A stretch of DNA of 64,000 bases from DASWJZ01 sp963805325 (GCA_963805325.1 CAWDTS010000010.1:62001-126000); one strand, 5' to 3'. Positions 41,798 through 51,689 are shown, numbered from the stretch's first letter. Program-made: numbers and translations. Notes: a model not told the origin generated them from the sequence alone.

Positions 41798-44568
41798 CGG
41801 TGGCGGGCAATTCCCCGATGGTAACCGGGGCGGCACCGAAGACTGCCGCGTCCTCGTCCATCCCGGCATTCCTGAGGCAGCGCTCGATTCCGCTCAGGGT
41901 GGCGGCGCTCTCCGTGCTTCTGATCGGCGCGCTCGTCGTGACGAACGGCATCGTCATCCGTGAGCTTTATCGCAATTCGATCCGCATCGGATCCGCGACG
42001 GAGTTTTTCGGGCGGCTTGAGGAAGCGAACGGGGCCAACCAGGCGTTTGGCGAAATCCGCTACTGGATGACCGATCTCTCCGTCAGCCAGCTCACCCTGT
42101 CGGAGCGAAGCGCGCGGGACGCGCGACAGCGGCTCGGCGGCTACCTGGATCAGCTGGCGACCTTCGATCCGGATGCCGCGAAACAGATCGGCGATGAGAC
42201 CGACGCCTATATGGCCACGGCTCTGAAGGCGGCTGACGCCTATGGCAATGACAAGCGCGTCATCGGGAACACGCTCCTGGCGCAGGCGCGCCAGCACAGC
42301 CGCATCGTCGAAGAGCGACTTGCGCAACTGACGACCAGTCTCCACGACGATACCTGGAGGGCGCGTGACATCGCGGTAGCCAGCGCGCGAACCGCTATCC
42401 GCACCTCGATGGCAATCGTGGTCGCCGTCGGTCTGCTCGGCATTGCCCTCACGCTTGTCGTCTTCCGCTCGATCGTCAGGCCGCTCAGGCGGATCGACAC
42501 CGCCATGTCGGCGATGATGGACGGCCGCACCGACGTCGACATCCCTCCCTTCGGCCAGGACGAGATCGGCACCATGGCCCGCACGCTGGCGCTGTTTCGC
42601 GACAGCATCACCGAGCGCGAGCGTCTGGAGAAGGAGTTGCGGCGGCAGCGCGAGATGACGGAGACCGCCATCGAGACGATCTTCGAGGGGTTCGCGCTCT
42701 TCGATGCCGACGACCGGCTGGTGCTGGCGAACAGGCGCTACGGGGAAATGTATCCCGATGCCGCGGTCCCCAACCGGACGTTCGAGGAGATGCTGCACGT
42801 TCTTGTCGAGCGCGGCATCGCCGAACGCAACAACGTGTCGCCAGAAGAATGGATGGCGCAGCGGATGCAACGGCATCGCCGCGCCGAGGGGTTCTTCGAG
42901 CAGAAATACGCCGACGGGCGCTGGATGCGGATCAGCGAGCGCAAGACTCCGGACGGCGGCACCGTCGGCGTTTTCGCCGACATCACCGAGCTCAAGCAGC
43001 GCCAGGCGGAGCTGGAAGCGGCTACGGAGCAGGCCGATTCCGCCAACAAGGCGAAGAGCCAGTTCGTCGCCAATATGAGCCACGAACTGCGCACACCCTT
43101 GAACGCCATCATCGGCTACAGCGAAATGCTGATCGAGGAGGCGGAGGATCTAGGGCAGCGGGAGTTCGTGCCCGATCTGAAGAAGATCCGCGTCGCCGGC
43201 AAGCACCTGCTTGGTCTGATCAATGACATTCTCGACTTCGCCAAGATCGAAGCCGGCAAGATGGATGTGCTGGTGGAGTCCTTCGAGGTCACCGAGCTTC
43301 TTTCCCAGGTGGAGTTGACGATCGCGCCGCTCATCAGCAAGAACGAAAACACGCTCAACATCACGCTGGAGGCAGGGATCGGCTCGATGCAGTCGGACGA
43401 ATCCAAGATCCGGCAGAACCTCCTCAACCTCCTGAGCAACGCCTCGAAGTTCACCAAGAAGGGCGCGATCATGCTGGCGGTGCGGGCACTGACCGGGCAG
43501 GACGGAAGCGAATGCATCGAGTTTCGCGTCACCGATACCGGTATCGGCATGACACCGGAGCAGAAGGCAAAACTGTTCGAGGCCTTCATGCAGGCCGATT
43601 CCTCGACCTCCCGTAATTACGGCGGCACCGGGCTCGGCCTCGCCATCACGCGGCAGTTCTGCCTGATGCTCGGCGGCGAGATCACGGTGGAGACCGAATA
43701 CGGCAAGGGATCCTCGTTCATCATGACGCTCCCGCGCGTCTGCCCGCAGGAGGAGCCGGAGGTCGAGGAGGCTGCGGCGCCGAGCGCCGAGCGGGGCACT
43801 GTCCTCATCATCGACGATGAATCCGCAATGCGTGACACGCTGGGCAGTTCGCTCACCGGCGAGGGCTATCGCGTGATCACCGCCCCGGGAGGCAAGGAAG
43901 GGCTGCGGCTTGCCAAGGAAGAAAAGCCGATAGCAATCATTCTCGACATCATCATGCCCGACGTCGACGGCTGGACCGTGCTGCGAGCGTTGAAGCAGGA
44001 CGCGGAACTCTGCGACATCCCGGTCATCCTCGCCACCGTGCTCGGCGACCGGGACATGGGGCTGGCGCTTGGCGCCTCCGAGCACCTCACCAAACCGATC
44101 GAGCCGACCGACCTCATGCGCGTCCTCAGCCGCGCCGCGCAGGCCGGCGCCACCGACATCCTGGTCGTCGATGACGATCCGGGTACGCGCGAAATGCTGA
44201 GACGCACGCTGTCCCGCGAAGGATGGACAGTGCGCCAGGCGGAGAACGGGGCGGCCGGTCTCGAAGAGGTGGCCCGATCGCGCCCGGCAGTGATCCTGCT
44301 CGATCTCATGATGCCGCAGATGAACGGCTTCGAGATGCTGACGGAACTGCGTCGGAACGAGTTGACGCGCGACGTGCCCGTCGTCGTCATCACCTCCAAG
44401 GACCTGACCCGCGAGGAGCACGACCTGCTGAGCGGCAATGCCTTGGAGGTCTTGCAGAAAGGCGCCTACAAGCGCCCAGTCTTGGTCGAGACTTTGAGAG
44501 GCATGGTCGAGGCGGCTCGGAGGAGCGTGGATTTTGCCGGTCCTCTCGACGGGTCGGCCTCGCGTTAG
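41794..44568 (+). CDS. Hybrid sensor histidine kinase with two receiver domains
   Basis: A 924-residue membrane kinase. Two membrane helices (about 38-58 and 200-222) flank a helical periplasmic sensor; then HAMP (about 220-275), PAS (about 285-405), HisKA with phospho-acceptor His430 in MSHELRTPLNAI, HATPase (N-box NLLSNASKF, DTGIGM, GGTGLGL), and two receiver domains (about 668-785 and 790-910) with acceptor Asp in ILDIIMPD and LLDLMMPQ. It receives its signal from itself and probably from the coupled haem-type protein, and can pass phosphate to the response regulators downstream. Confidence 0.93.
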   Translation: MTVAGNSPMVTGAAPKTAASSSIPAFLRQRSIPLRVAALSVLLIGALVVTNGIVIRELYRNSIRIGSATEFFGRLEEANGANQAFGEIRYWMTDLSVSQLTLSERSARDARQRLGGYLDQLATFDPDAAKQIGDETDAYMATALKAADAYGNDKRVIGNTLLAQARQHSRIVEERLAQLTTSLHDDTWRARDIAVASARTAIRTSMAIVVAVGLLGIALTLVVFRSIVRPLRRIDTAMSAMMDGRTDVDIPPFGQDEIGTMARTLALFRDSITERERLEKELRRQREMTETAIETIFEGFALFDADDRLVLANRRYGEMYPDAAVPNRTFEEMLHVLVERGIAERNNVSPEEWMAQRMQRHRRAEGFFEQKYADGRWMRISERKTPDGGTVGVFADITELKQRQAELEAATEQADSANKAKSQFVANMSHELRTPLNAIIGYSEMLIEEAEDLGQREFVPDLKKIRVAGKHLLGLINDILDFAKIEAGKMDVLVESFEVTELLSQVELTIAPLISKNENTLNITLEAGIGSMQSDESKIRQNLLNLLSNASKFTKKGAIMLAVRALTGQDGSECIEFRVTDTGIGMTPEQKAKLFEAFMQADSSTSRNYGGTGLGLAITRQFCLMLGGEITVETEYGKGSSFIMTLPRVCPQEEPEVEEAAAPSAERGTVLIIDDESAMRDTLGSSLTGEGYRVITAPGGKEGLRLAKEEKPIAIILDIIMPDVDGWTVLRALKQDAELCDIPVILATVLGDRDMGLALGASEHLTKPIEPTDLMRVLSRAAQAGATDILVVDDDPGTREMLRRTLSREGWTVRQAENGAAGLEEVARSRPAVILLDLMMPQMNGFEMLTELRRNELTRDVPVVVITSKDLTREEHDLLSGNALEVLQKGAYKRPVLVETLRGMVEAARRSVDFAGPLDGSASR

Positions 44569-44594
44569 GCGTCAATCGAGTGGCGGGGGATGGA

Positions 44595-44978
44595 GTGGCG
44601 AAAATACTACTAGTTGAGGACAACGAGATGAACCGGGACATGCTCTCGCGTCGTCTGCAGCGGCAGGGGCACGAGGTGCTGCTGGCCGTCGACGGTGCGC
44701 AAGGCGTCGCGATGACCGCGAGCGAGCGACCCGACATCGTGCTGATGGACATGAGCCTGCCGGTTCTCGACGGATGGGAGGCCACGCGCCGACTCAAAGC
44801 CGACCCCGCAACCGCCGGCATCCCGGTGATCGCACTGACGGCGCACGCTTTGACGTCCGATCGCGAGGAGGCGCTCGCCGCCGGCTGCGACGACTACGAC
44901 ACCAAGCCGATCGAGCTGCCGCGGCTTGTCGAGAAGATCGCACGGCTGCTCGATCCGAATTCACCGCCGGCCGCCTGA
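44595..44978 (+). CDS. Single-domain CheY-like response regulator
   Basis: A 127-residue receiver domain with no output domain. The acidic pocket (LLVEDNE), acceptor Asp in LMDMSLPVLDGWE, switch Thr in ALTAHA and Lys in DTKPIEL are all present. The GTG at 44595 is preferred; an in-frame upstream GTG at 44580 is an alternative. Its place between the hybrid kinase and the HisKA-REC-cyclase suggests a phosphate shuttle. DivK is a similar protein in this class. Confidence 0.9.
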   Translation: MAKILLVEDNEMNRDMLSRRLQRQGHEVLLAVDGAQGVAMTASERPDIVLMDMSLPVLDGWEATRRLKADPATAGIPVIALTAHALTSDREEALAAGCDDYDTKPIELPRLVEKIARLLDPNSPPAA

Positions 44979-44995
44979 TCAACCGGGAGAGCGCC

Positions 44996-46610
44996 GTGAA
45001 CCCCGGAAATTCAAGTTTGGATTTTGAGCGCCGGACCAGGCTCGTGGTCGTGTGGGAGGATTTGGTCAACCCCGTCCGCGGCATCCTGGGCTACCAGGAA
45101 ATTGTCATCGACGAGTGCCGCAAGCTCGGCCTCGACGATCTTATGCCTTCGCTTGGGAAGGTGCTCATCGCGGCGCGCGCGCTGAGCGTCCTCGTCGATA
45201 GCCTGCGTGATCCTCCGCCGACCGGCGAGGACCACGCCGATAACACGCTCGTCAACGAACAAGCCAAGCTTCGCCACGATCTCAGAACACCGCTCAACGC
45301 CATCGTCGGCTATAGCGAAATGGCGCTTGAGGATATCGAGGATGTCGCCGGCGCCGAGGGGCTGTGCGCCGACCTGAAATCGCTGCTCTACGAATTCGCG
45401 CAAGCTGCTCGAGCGCATCGATGCGATCGTCGGCCTGGCATGGGGAGAGACCGACTCCGCCCTGCACGCGGAGGGCGAAGTGCAGGCGGATCTGGCACAG
45501 GAGATCGTGGAGCAACTGATCCGCACGCTTCGACCGAAGGAAGACCTGCTGAAAACGCAGGAGGTCGGACGCATCCTTGTGGTCGACGACAATGAATCCA
45601 ATCGCAGCCTGCTGACGCGCCGGCTTACACAGGACGGCCATACAGTCGGCAGCGCGGAGTTTGGCGCCGAGGCTCTCGACATCCTCGCGGACCAGACCTT
45701 CGATCTGATCCTTCTCGATCTTCTGATGCCTGGAATGAACGGGCTGGAAATGCTGACGCGCCTGAAGAGCGACGAACGCCTGCAGCAAATCCCGGTGATC
45801 ATGACGTCCGGCCTGCAGGAATCCGACGCGGTGCTCAAATGCATCGAAGTCGGGGCCGAGGATTATCTGCCGAAGCCGTGCAACGTCGTTCTCCTGCGGG
45901 CCCGTATCAATGCCTGCCTGGAGCGCCAGCGCTGGCGCGAGCGGGAGCGCGAATATCTGGCGCGGATCGAGGAAGAGAAAGCAAAGTCCGACGCGCTTAT
46001 CCGCAACATCCTGCCGGATCCGGTGGTGCTGCGCCTGAACGGCGGCGAGACCATCATCGCCGACCGCTTCGAAGCAGTGTCGATCCTCTTCGCCGACATC
46101 GTCGGCTTCACGCCGGCTGCTGCGAAGATGACCCCAATAAACCTCGTGAACAGGCTCGACCGCGTGTTCTCCGAGTTCGACACGCTAGCGCGGCGGCTCG
46201 GCGTGGAGAAGATCAAGACGATCGGCGATGCCTATATGGCGGCGGCCGGTATTCCCGAACCGCGGTCCGATCATGCCGAGGCGATCGCGGAGTTTGCGGT
46301 GGGGATGCTGGAGACGCTGCGCCGGATCAGCGAGGCGGATGAGCCGCCGCTCCGGGTCCGCATCGGAATCCATACCGGACCGGTCGTCGCCGGGATCATC
46401 GGCCGCCACAAATTCAGCTACGATGTCTGGGGAGACACCGTGAACGTTGCGAGCCGCATGGAATCGGAAAGCGCGCCGGACCGCATCAACGTCTCGGAAG
46501 CGGTCATGCAGGCGCTGACTCACCGCTTCGCATTCGAGGCGCGGGGCGTCATCACGCTGAAGGGCAAGGGGCTGACCGAAGCGTTCTTCCTGATTCCGCC
46601 GTCCGAATAG
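44996..46610 (+). CDS. HisKA-receiver-adenylate cyclase fusion (frame break near 45405)
   Basis: About 537 residues. Two tandem HisKA-like helical hairpins open the protein: residues ~17-45, in which Glu21 takes the place of the phospho-His (WEDLVNPVRGILGY), and ~90-115, with His94 (RHDLRTPLNAIVGY). No HATPase domain follows. Next come a receiver domain (LVVDDNESN, LLDLLMPGMNG, KPCN) and a class III cyclase with both metal Asp (FADIVGFT and KTIGDAY), the adenine-selecting Lys and Asp (EKIKTIGD and YDVWGDT) and the transition-state Asn and Arg (NVASRME), so it should make cAMP. GGGAGAG precedes the GTG. One extra C near 45405 breaks the frame in the linker. Confidence 0.88.
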
Positions 46611-46632
46611 ACGCGGGCGCTCAGCCTGTCCG

Positions 46633-46869
46633 TCACCCCCGCTTTACGATGACGATGGCGAGGATAATCGAGATCGCCGTTGCGATGTAGAGCGAGAGGC
46701 CCAGCGGCTCCAGCAAGCGCATCCACAGAAGGTGGATGGCGACGAAGACGACCACGCCGATGAAGCCGCGATCGAAGGCGTTCGTGGTGATCGGCAGGAA
46801 GCCTTCGCGCTCGGGCTTGGGCTTTGGCCTGTGCTCGGACACCTTCGCGGTGGAATGCAACTCGGCCAT
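46633..46869 (-). CDS. Small two-helix membrane protein of the polyol ABC operon
   Basis: A 78-residue protein: a charged N-terminus with KPKPERE, then two hydrophobic helices (about 38-50 and 58-75). It starts 3 nt after the second permease gene stop, so it is cotranscribed with the importer. Small membrane proteins of this kind (for example DUF2160 type) accompany glycerol and polyol ABC importers in rhizobia; I cannot assign it firmly to that family. Confidence 0.6.
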   Translation of the reverse strand: MAELHSTAKVSEHRPKPKPEREGFLPITTNAFDRGFIGVVVFVAIHLLWMRLLEPLGLSLYIATAISIILAIVIVKRG

Positions 46870-46872
46870 GCG

Positions 46873-47709
46873 CTACCCCTTCACTGCGCCGAAGGTGAGG
46901 CCGGCCACGATGTGGCGCTGCGCGATGCCAACAAGGATCAGCGCCGGCAACAATGTCAGCGTCGCGGTCGCCGCCATCTGTCCCCAGTTCGTCCCTGTCA
47001 CAGTGACGAATTCGGCGAGCCCGGTGGTGATGGTGCGCGCGTGCACGCTCGTCAGCGTCGCGGCAAACAGGTACTCGTTCCACGCAAACACCCAGGTCAG
47101 GATCGCCGTCACCGCCAGCCCCGGCCGCGCCAGCGGCAGGATGACCTTGATCAGCACCTGCCAGGTGTTCGCCCCGTCGACGTAGGCGGCTTCGTCGAGC
47201 TCCTTCGGTATGCCCTCGACGATGCCTCGGAGCGTCCAGATCGCGAAGGGCAGATTGAACACGCAATAGAGCATGACCAGCCCGATGCGGGTGTCGTAGA
47301 GCTTCCAGTCGCCGATCGTGAAGACACGTGTGAACAGCAAAAAGAGGGGCAGGAGGAACACGGCGGGCGGCGCCATGCGGTTCGTGATCGTCCAGAAGAA
47401 GATGTTCTCCTTGCCGACCAACGGATAGCGGGACAGCGCATAGCAGGCGAGCAGCGCAAGCGTCGTGACCAGTAATGCGTTCGACGACGCCACGATGAGC
47501 GAGTTCATCATGTAGAGCTGGAACGACGAGTTGGTCAGCGTGTCGATGTAGTTCGGCCAGAAAATATGGGTGACGATGAAATTCGGTCTGCCGAAGAGCT
47601 CGACGCGGCTCTTCGCGGCAACGACGAACATCCAGTAAATTGGGAACAGCGTAATCAGGCTGGCGACGATCCAGAAGAGAATCTGGCCAAGGCGTCCTTG
47701 CGCGCGCAT
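46873..47709 (-). CDS. Carbohydrate ABC transporter permease (MalG type)
   Basis: A 278-residue inner-membrane permease with six helices and the cytoplasmic EAA loop EAAYVDGANTWQVLIKVILPLARPG, shown here in two parts: EAAYVDGANTWQ and ILPLARPG near residues 185-205. Its ATG overlaps the stop of the first permease by one base (TGATG), so the two are translated together. The ORF as a whole opens further upstream inside the other permease gene, but the Met at 47709 matches the family start. Confidence 0.9.
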   Translation of the reverse strand: MRAQGRLGQILFWIVASLITLFPIYWMFVVAAKSRVELFGRPNFIVTHIFWPNYIDTLTNSSFQLYMMNSLIVASSNALLVTTLALLACYALSRYPLVGKENIFFWTITNRMAPPAVFLLPLFLLFTRVFTIGDWKLYDTRIGLVMLYCVFNLPFAIWTLRGIVEGIPKELDEAAYVDGANTWQVLIKVILPLARPGLAVTAILTWVFAWNEYLFAATLTSVHARTITTGLAEFVTVTGTNWGQMAATATLTLLPALILVGIAQRHIVAGLTFGAVKG

Positions 47710-48590
47710 CACTCCCCCCTGTCCTGTCCGCGTCTCGTCATCAGCCCGGCGTAGAGAATCCAGCAGATGACGATGGTGAAATAGAGGGTGAGCAGCGACG
47801 CCGCGGAGCCAAAGCCGTAATCCGTCTTCGGAAACACGACACGCCATATGTAGAGGCCGATATAGCGCGTCGCGGCGCCCGGCCCGCCGCCGGTCAGCAT
47901 CCACACCTCATCGACAATTCTGAGCGCATCCATCAACCGGATGAAGACGGTCGCCAGGATCGCCGGCCGCAGTAGCGGCAGGGTGATGTACCAGAAGACC
48001 TGGGCGCGGCTGGCGCCGTCGATCTGCGCCTGCTCGAACGGCTCCTTCGCCATCGAGGAAAGCGCTGCGAGAAGCGTGAGCGTAACGAGTGGCGTCCAGT
48101 GCCAGACATCCATCAGCACTGTCGTGATGAAGGCCTGGTTCGGGTAGCGGCCGATCTGCAGGGTGATGCCGAACCAGTGGTCGAAATAATAGGGCAGCGG
48201 CCCGAGGCCCGGCACGGTCAAAAGGCGCCACGTCGCACCCACCGCGATCGGCGCCACCATCAGCGGCAGCGTATGAATGGTGCGGAAGAAGCCCTTGAGC
48301 GGGAAGTCGCGCGTCAGAAGCTGGGCAAGCAGGTAGCCGAGCACGACCTCGCTCAGCACCGCCCAGAAGCCGAACTTCACGGTGAGCCAGATCGAATGCA
48401 GGAACTGCTCGTCGAAGACCAGCCGGCGGTAGTTCTCCACGCCGGCGAAATGCGGCGTCGGATCGAGCGCGAAGGAGTTCCAGCTGGCGAAACCTACGAC
48501 CAGAACGTAGAGGAACGGAAGGACGCCGAAGATTCCCAGAATTACCAGCGTCGGGGCCAGAAGCAGCCAACCGGTCGCCTGCGATCGCAT
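47709..48590 (-). CDS. Carbohydrate ABC transporter permease (MalF type)
   Basis: A 293-residue permease with six membrane helices and the EAA-type loop EQAQIDGASRAQVFWYITLP near residue 200. The N-terminus GWLLLAPTLVILGIFGVLPF is typical of the family. It forms the channel with the MalG-type partner. It lies 127 nt after the binding-protein gene, with a hairpin between. Confidence 0.9.
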   Translation of the reverse strand: MRSQATGWLLLAPTLVILGIFGVLPFLYVLVVGFASWNSFALDPTPHFAGVENYRRLVFDEQFLHSIWLTVKFGFWAVLSEVVLGYLLAQLLTRDFPLKGFFRTIHTLPLMVAPIAVGATWRLLTVPGLGPLPYYFDHWFGITLQIGRYPNQAFITTVLMDVWHWTPLVTLTLLAALSSMAKEPFEQAQIDGASRAQVFWYITLPLLRPAILATVFIRLMDALRIVDEVWMLTGGGPGAATRYIGLYIWRVVFPKTDYGFGSAASLLTLYFTIVICWILYAGLMTRRGQDRGE

Positions 48591-48682
48591 ATGCCCCCCG
48601 TTCCGGCCAGCCGATCGAGAGATGCGGGCGCCCGCTCTTGCGGGTGGTGCCGCCTTGCCGCTGTCGGCCGCTTAAGTTGGAT

Positions 48683-48705
48683 CGGGGCGGCGCGAAGCCG
48701 CCCCG
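48683..48705 (-). promoter_or_regulatory. Hairpin between binding-protein and permease genes
   Basis: A perfect 9-bp GC stem (48683-48691 with 48697-48705) with a 5-nt loop, 12 nt after the binding-protein stop and without a T run. It probably protects the upstream mRNA or limits readthrough into the permeases. A second short palindrome, GCGGGCGCCCGC, is at 48624-48635. Confidence 0.65.
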
Positions 48706-48717
48706 GTCCAGATCAGG

Positions 48718-50163
48718 TTACTTGCGATAGCCGAGGTTCTTCAACTCCTCCTCCGCTGCAGCCGCCATCTTGTCGAGGGCATCGGAGGGAGTGAGATCGC
48801 CGGTGATGGCCTGATAGAAGTAAGGCGCCGTCGCTTCACGCACCTGGGCGTGGAACGGATAGGGAGGCGCGCCGGCAAACAGCTTACCGTCGTTCTTCAT
48901 CATGGTGTAGTAGCTGTCGACCTTCTTATCGAGCGCCTGGATCTTCGGGTCGTCATAGGTGGACGCCATGACGATGCGCGAGCCAGCCGCCGCCCAGTCG
49001 GGTTGCACCGATTCCTGACCGATGAACTGAAGGAAGAGCAGCGCCGCTTCCTTGTTCTTCGACGAGGTCGGGATGCCGAAAGCGCCACCATCATAGTAGC
49101 CGATGTAGCCCTTGCCGGACTCCGCATCGGCCATCACGCCGTCCTCGAGCGGAGGAAGGGCGACACCGACTTTGCCGACCACCTGCGACTTGTCGGCATT
49201 GGTGGCGATCCAGGCGGCGTTCTCACCGTAGACCAGACCCTGCGCGGCGCGGCCGGCAGCGAAGGTCGCGGCGACCTCGTCCCAAGTCGACTGAGTCGAT
49301 TCAGGCGGCGCGTAGTTGAGGTTGTTGAGCCACCAGGTCAGCGCGGCCTTGGCCTTGTCGCTGTTCATCTCGCCGCCATTGGCCACGGACGCGGCATAGT
49401 TCTTGTCGGCGTTGATGCCCCAGTTGTAGACGCCGTACGTGGGCGCAACGCTCTCGAAGAACTCGTACCAGGAGGCCGGATGGCCCGTGTGGGCCTGCAC
49501 CGTCGTGCCCCACAGCTCCATATTGTGGTCCTTGCCCCACTGGGTGAAGAACTCGGCGATGTCGGTGTACTGCTTATGCGTCTTTGCGGGCGCTAGGTCG
49601 TAGCCGTACTTGTCCTTGAACGCCTTCTGGACGTCTGCGTCGTCGAACAGGTCTTTCCGGTAGAGATAGACTTTGATGAAGGCCTCCATCGGAATGCCGA
49701 ACACGTCGTTGTTCTTCGTCGGATCCTTGAAGTAGTTGATGAACGTCGTGAACTTGTCGAAGCTGAAGTCCGGGGCCTTGAGCTTCTGATCGTCGTTCAG
49801 GGATTTCGTGATGTCGACGAGGAAGTTGCGAGCCAGGTAGCTGTAGATGATGTCCTGCTCGATGTAGACGAAGTCATAGATGCCGGTATTGGCCTCCATG
49901 TCCTTGATCGCCTTGTCGTACATCTGGTCCCAGGACGTCGTCTCGAAATTGACGTTGATGCCGGTGGCCTTGGTGAAGGCAGGGCCGAGCACGTCCTTCA
50001 CGTAGTTCGAGGGCGGCGTCGATTCCGACACGCCGGTGATGGTGGCGCCCTTTAAGGGCGCGCCCGCATCGGACCAGAAGTCCGCCTGTGCAACCGTTCC
50101 GCCCGCTAACAGGGCGACGGCTGCAATTGCAGCCTTGGCTGATAGAACTGAACGCATCTTCAT
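48718..50163 (-). CDS. Periplasmic carbohydrate-binding protein (family 1, polyol/sugar ABC importer)
   Basis: A 481-residue binding protein. A signal peptide (MKMRSVLSAKAAIAAVALLAGGTVAQA) is followed by the MalE-like two-lobe fold: GATITGVSESTPPSNYV, YDFVYIEQDIIYSYL, DVFGIPMEAFIKVYLYRKDLFDD. GGAGG lies 3 nt before the ATG. The gene leads the importer operon (binding protein, two permeases, small membrane protein). No ATPase gene is in the operon or nearby. The adjacent oxidoreductases suggest a C4 or C5 polyol as the ligand. Confidence 0.9.
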   Translation of the reverse strand: MKMRSVLSAKAAIAAVALLAGGTVAQADFWSDAGAPLKGATITGVSESTPPSNYVKDVLGPAFTKATGINVNFETTSWDQMYDKAIKDMEANTGIYDFVYIEQDIIYSYLARNFLVDITKSLNDDQKLKAPDFSFDKFTTFINYFKDPTKNNDVFGIPMEAFIKVYLYRKDLFDDADVQKAFKDKYGYDLAPAKTHKQYTDIAEFFTQWGKDHNMELWGTTVQAHTGHPASWYEFFESVAPTYGVYNWGINADKNYAASVANGGEMNSDKAKAALTWWLNNLNYAPPESTQSTWDEVAATFAAGRAAQGLVYGENAAWIATNADKSQVVGKVGVALPPLEDGVMADAESGKGYIGYYDGGAFGIPTSSKNKEAALLFLQFIGQESVQPDWAAAGSRIVMASTYDDPKIQALDKKVDSYYTMMKNDGKLFAGAPPYPFHAQVREATAPYFYQAITGDLTPSDALDKMAAAAEEELKNLGYRK

Positions 50164-50638
50164 TTTCCTCCAATTTCCGTGCAGGGGGCCGAAGGGCGGC
50201 CTGGCAGCGTGCGGACGGGAGCGGGGCTCATGTCCGTTCTTCTGAGGTAACTGGGAGCCGCCGCGGCGATTGCCCGAATAGCGTGCCGGTCCAGCTGCCG
50301 CTGTCGGCTTTCGGTTACCCTGACCTATGACGGTCGCGCAGATACGCGGCTTTCACCACGCCGTTTCAGGCATCTCATTGTGCAATTTTTTCAAGCGAGG
50401 ACGCGAGGTGCTTCCCCCATGGGTCGCAGGGGCGGGGAGGATGATCGCGGTCTTGATACGAAAAGGCCGCGCAGACAGCGGCGGTCGCGTCCCTGGACGG
50501 GAGAAGGCGCAAAAAAATATCAGAACGCGTGCGTGAGAGAGTGGTGCCGGAGGGGAACTCCGGGTCATAATTGCATCAATCGACACCGCGCTAAACGCGG
50601 GTCCAAGAAAAAAATGAAGAGTGACAGGGGAGGATGTG
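50164..50638. other. Divergent control region between polyol importer and AraC regulator
   Basis: About 475 nt with no convincing gene; the short ORFs in it have no good start or family similarity. It must carry promoters for both directions and the regulator's sites. I see an A/T-rich stretch near 50385-50395, a small inverted repeat CCGGA/TCCGG at 50547-50563, and the strong ribosome binding site of the AraC gene (AGGGGAGG) at its end. Confidence 0.5.
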
Positions 50639-51649
50639 ATGGAGCGGACAAGTTTCGCCGACGCGCATGTCGGCCCAAGTGCTTTTCCACTCGAAAGCTA
50701 CGGGGCTTCGCGGTCGGTCTCACGCATGGCTCAGCCGGATTTCGAGCTGATCGTGGGCCAGCCGCGGCAGTCGTTCCGCTGGAACGTCCATGATTATCCG
50801 TTTCCGCTCGCAAAGTGGCACTATCACCCCGAATACGAGCTGCATCTCATTCAGGAGACCTCGGGAAAGATGTTCGTCGGCGACTACATCGGCAATTTCC
50901 AGGCCGGTGTGTTGGTGCTGACGGGTCCGAACCTGCCACACAACTGGGTGAGCGACATCGCCCTCGGCGAAGTGGTCAAGGACCGCGACATGCTTATCCA
51001 GTTCGGCGACGGCGTGGTGCGCGAGATGATGCGCGTCTGCCCGGAACTGGAGGAGATCGGCCCGCTGCTCGACGATGCGCGCTACGGAATTGAGTTCCAG
51101 GGCGAGGACGCCAAGACCGGCGCGCGCCTGCTTCGTCAGGTCGGCCGCGCCAGCCCGACGCGGCGGATACTGCTCTTCCTTGAGCTGCTTGACCTTCTGA
51201 ACCGGTCGCCGAGCAGGAAGATCCTGTCGAGCAGGAATTATGCGCCAACGCTCGATCACGACGTATCGGACATGATCAACAGGGCGATCAATTTCCTGAT
51301 CTACAATCTCACCGAGGATATCCGCTTGTCGGACGTCGCGCGCAGCTGCGGCATGTCGGATTCCGCTTTCTCGCGCTTCTTCAAGAAGAATACCGGCCAC
51401 GGCTTCGTGCGCTACGTGAACCGTATGCGCGTCAACCGCGCCTGTGCGCTGCTCACGCAGACGCAGACGCCGATCACCGATATCTGCTTTGAGACCGGCT
51501 TCAACAATCTCTCCAACTTCAATCGGCAGTTTCTCGCGCTGTGCGGCACAACCCCGTCGGAATATCGGCGGCATTCGCGGCGCAACGCGAAATGCTCCAC
51601 GGAGCTCTTTCAGGTTGACGCTCCGGGAGCCTTGGCGGCGTCGGCGTAG
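50639..51649 (+). CDS. AraC-family transcriptional regulator
   Basis: A 336-residue regulator. The N-terminal half is a cupin sensor (FPLAKWHYHPEYELHLI, TGPNLPHNW). The C-terminal ~100 residues are the double helix-turn-helix: DIRLSDVARSCGMSDSAFSRFFKKNTG then ITDICFETGFNNLSNFNRQF, quoted here only as landmarks DIRLSDVARSCGM and CFETGFNNLSNFNRQF. It is divergent from the importer and followed in the same direction by two dehydrogenase genes, so it likely controls both arms in response to the polyol. Confidence 0.92.
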   Translation: MERTSFADAHVGPSAFPLESYGASRSVSRMAQPDFELIVGQPRQSFRWNVHDYPFPLAKWHYHPEYELHLIQETSGKMFVGDYIGNFQAGVLVLTGPNLPHNWVSDIALGEVVKDRDMLIQFGDGVVREMMRVCPELEEIGPLLDDARYGIEFQGEDAKTGARLLRQVGRASPTRRILLFLELLDLLNRSPSRKILSSRNYAPTLDHDVSDMINRAINFLIYNLTEDIRLSDVARSCGMSDSAFSRFFKKNTGHGFVRYVNRMRVNRACALLTQTQTPITDICFETGFNNLSNFNRQFLALCGTTPSEYRRHSRRNAKCSTELFQVDAPGALAASA

Positions 51650-51689
51650 CGCCGGCGCGCTCCAGCAGTTTTCGGAAGGAGTCCCGAAG

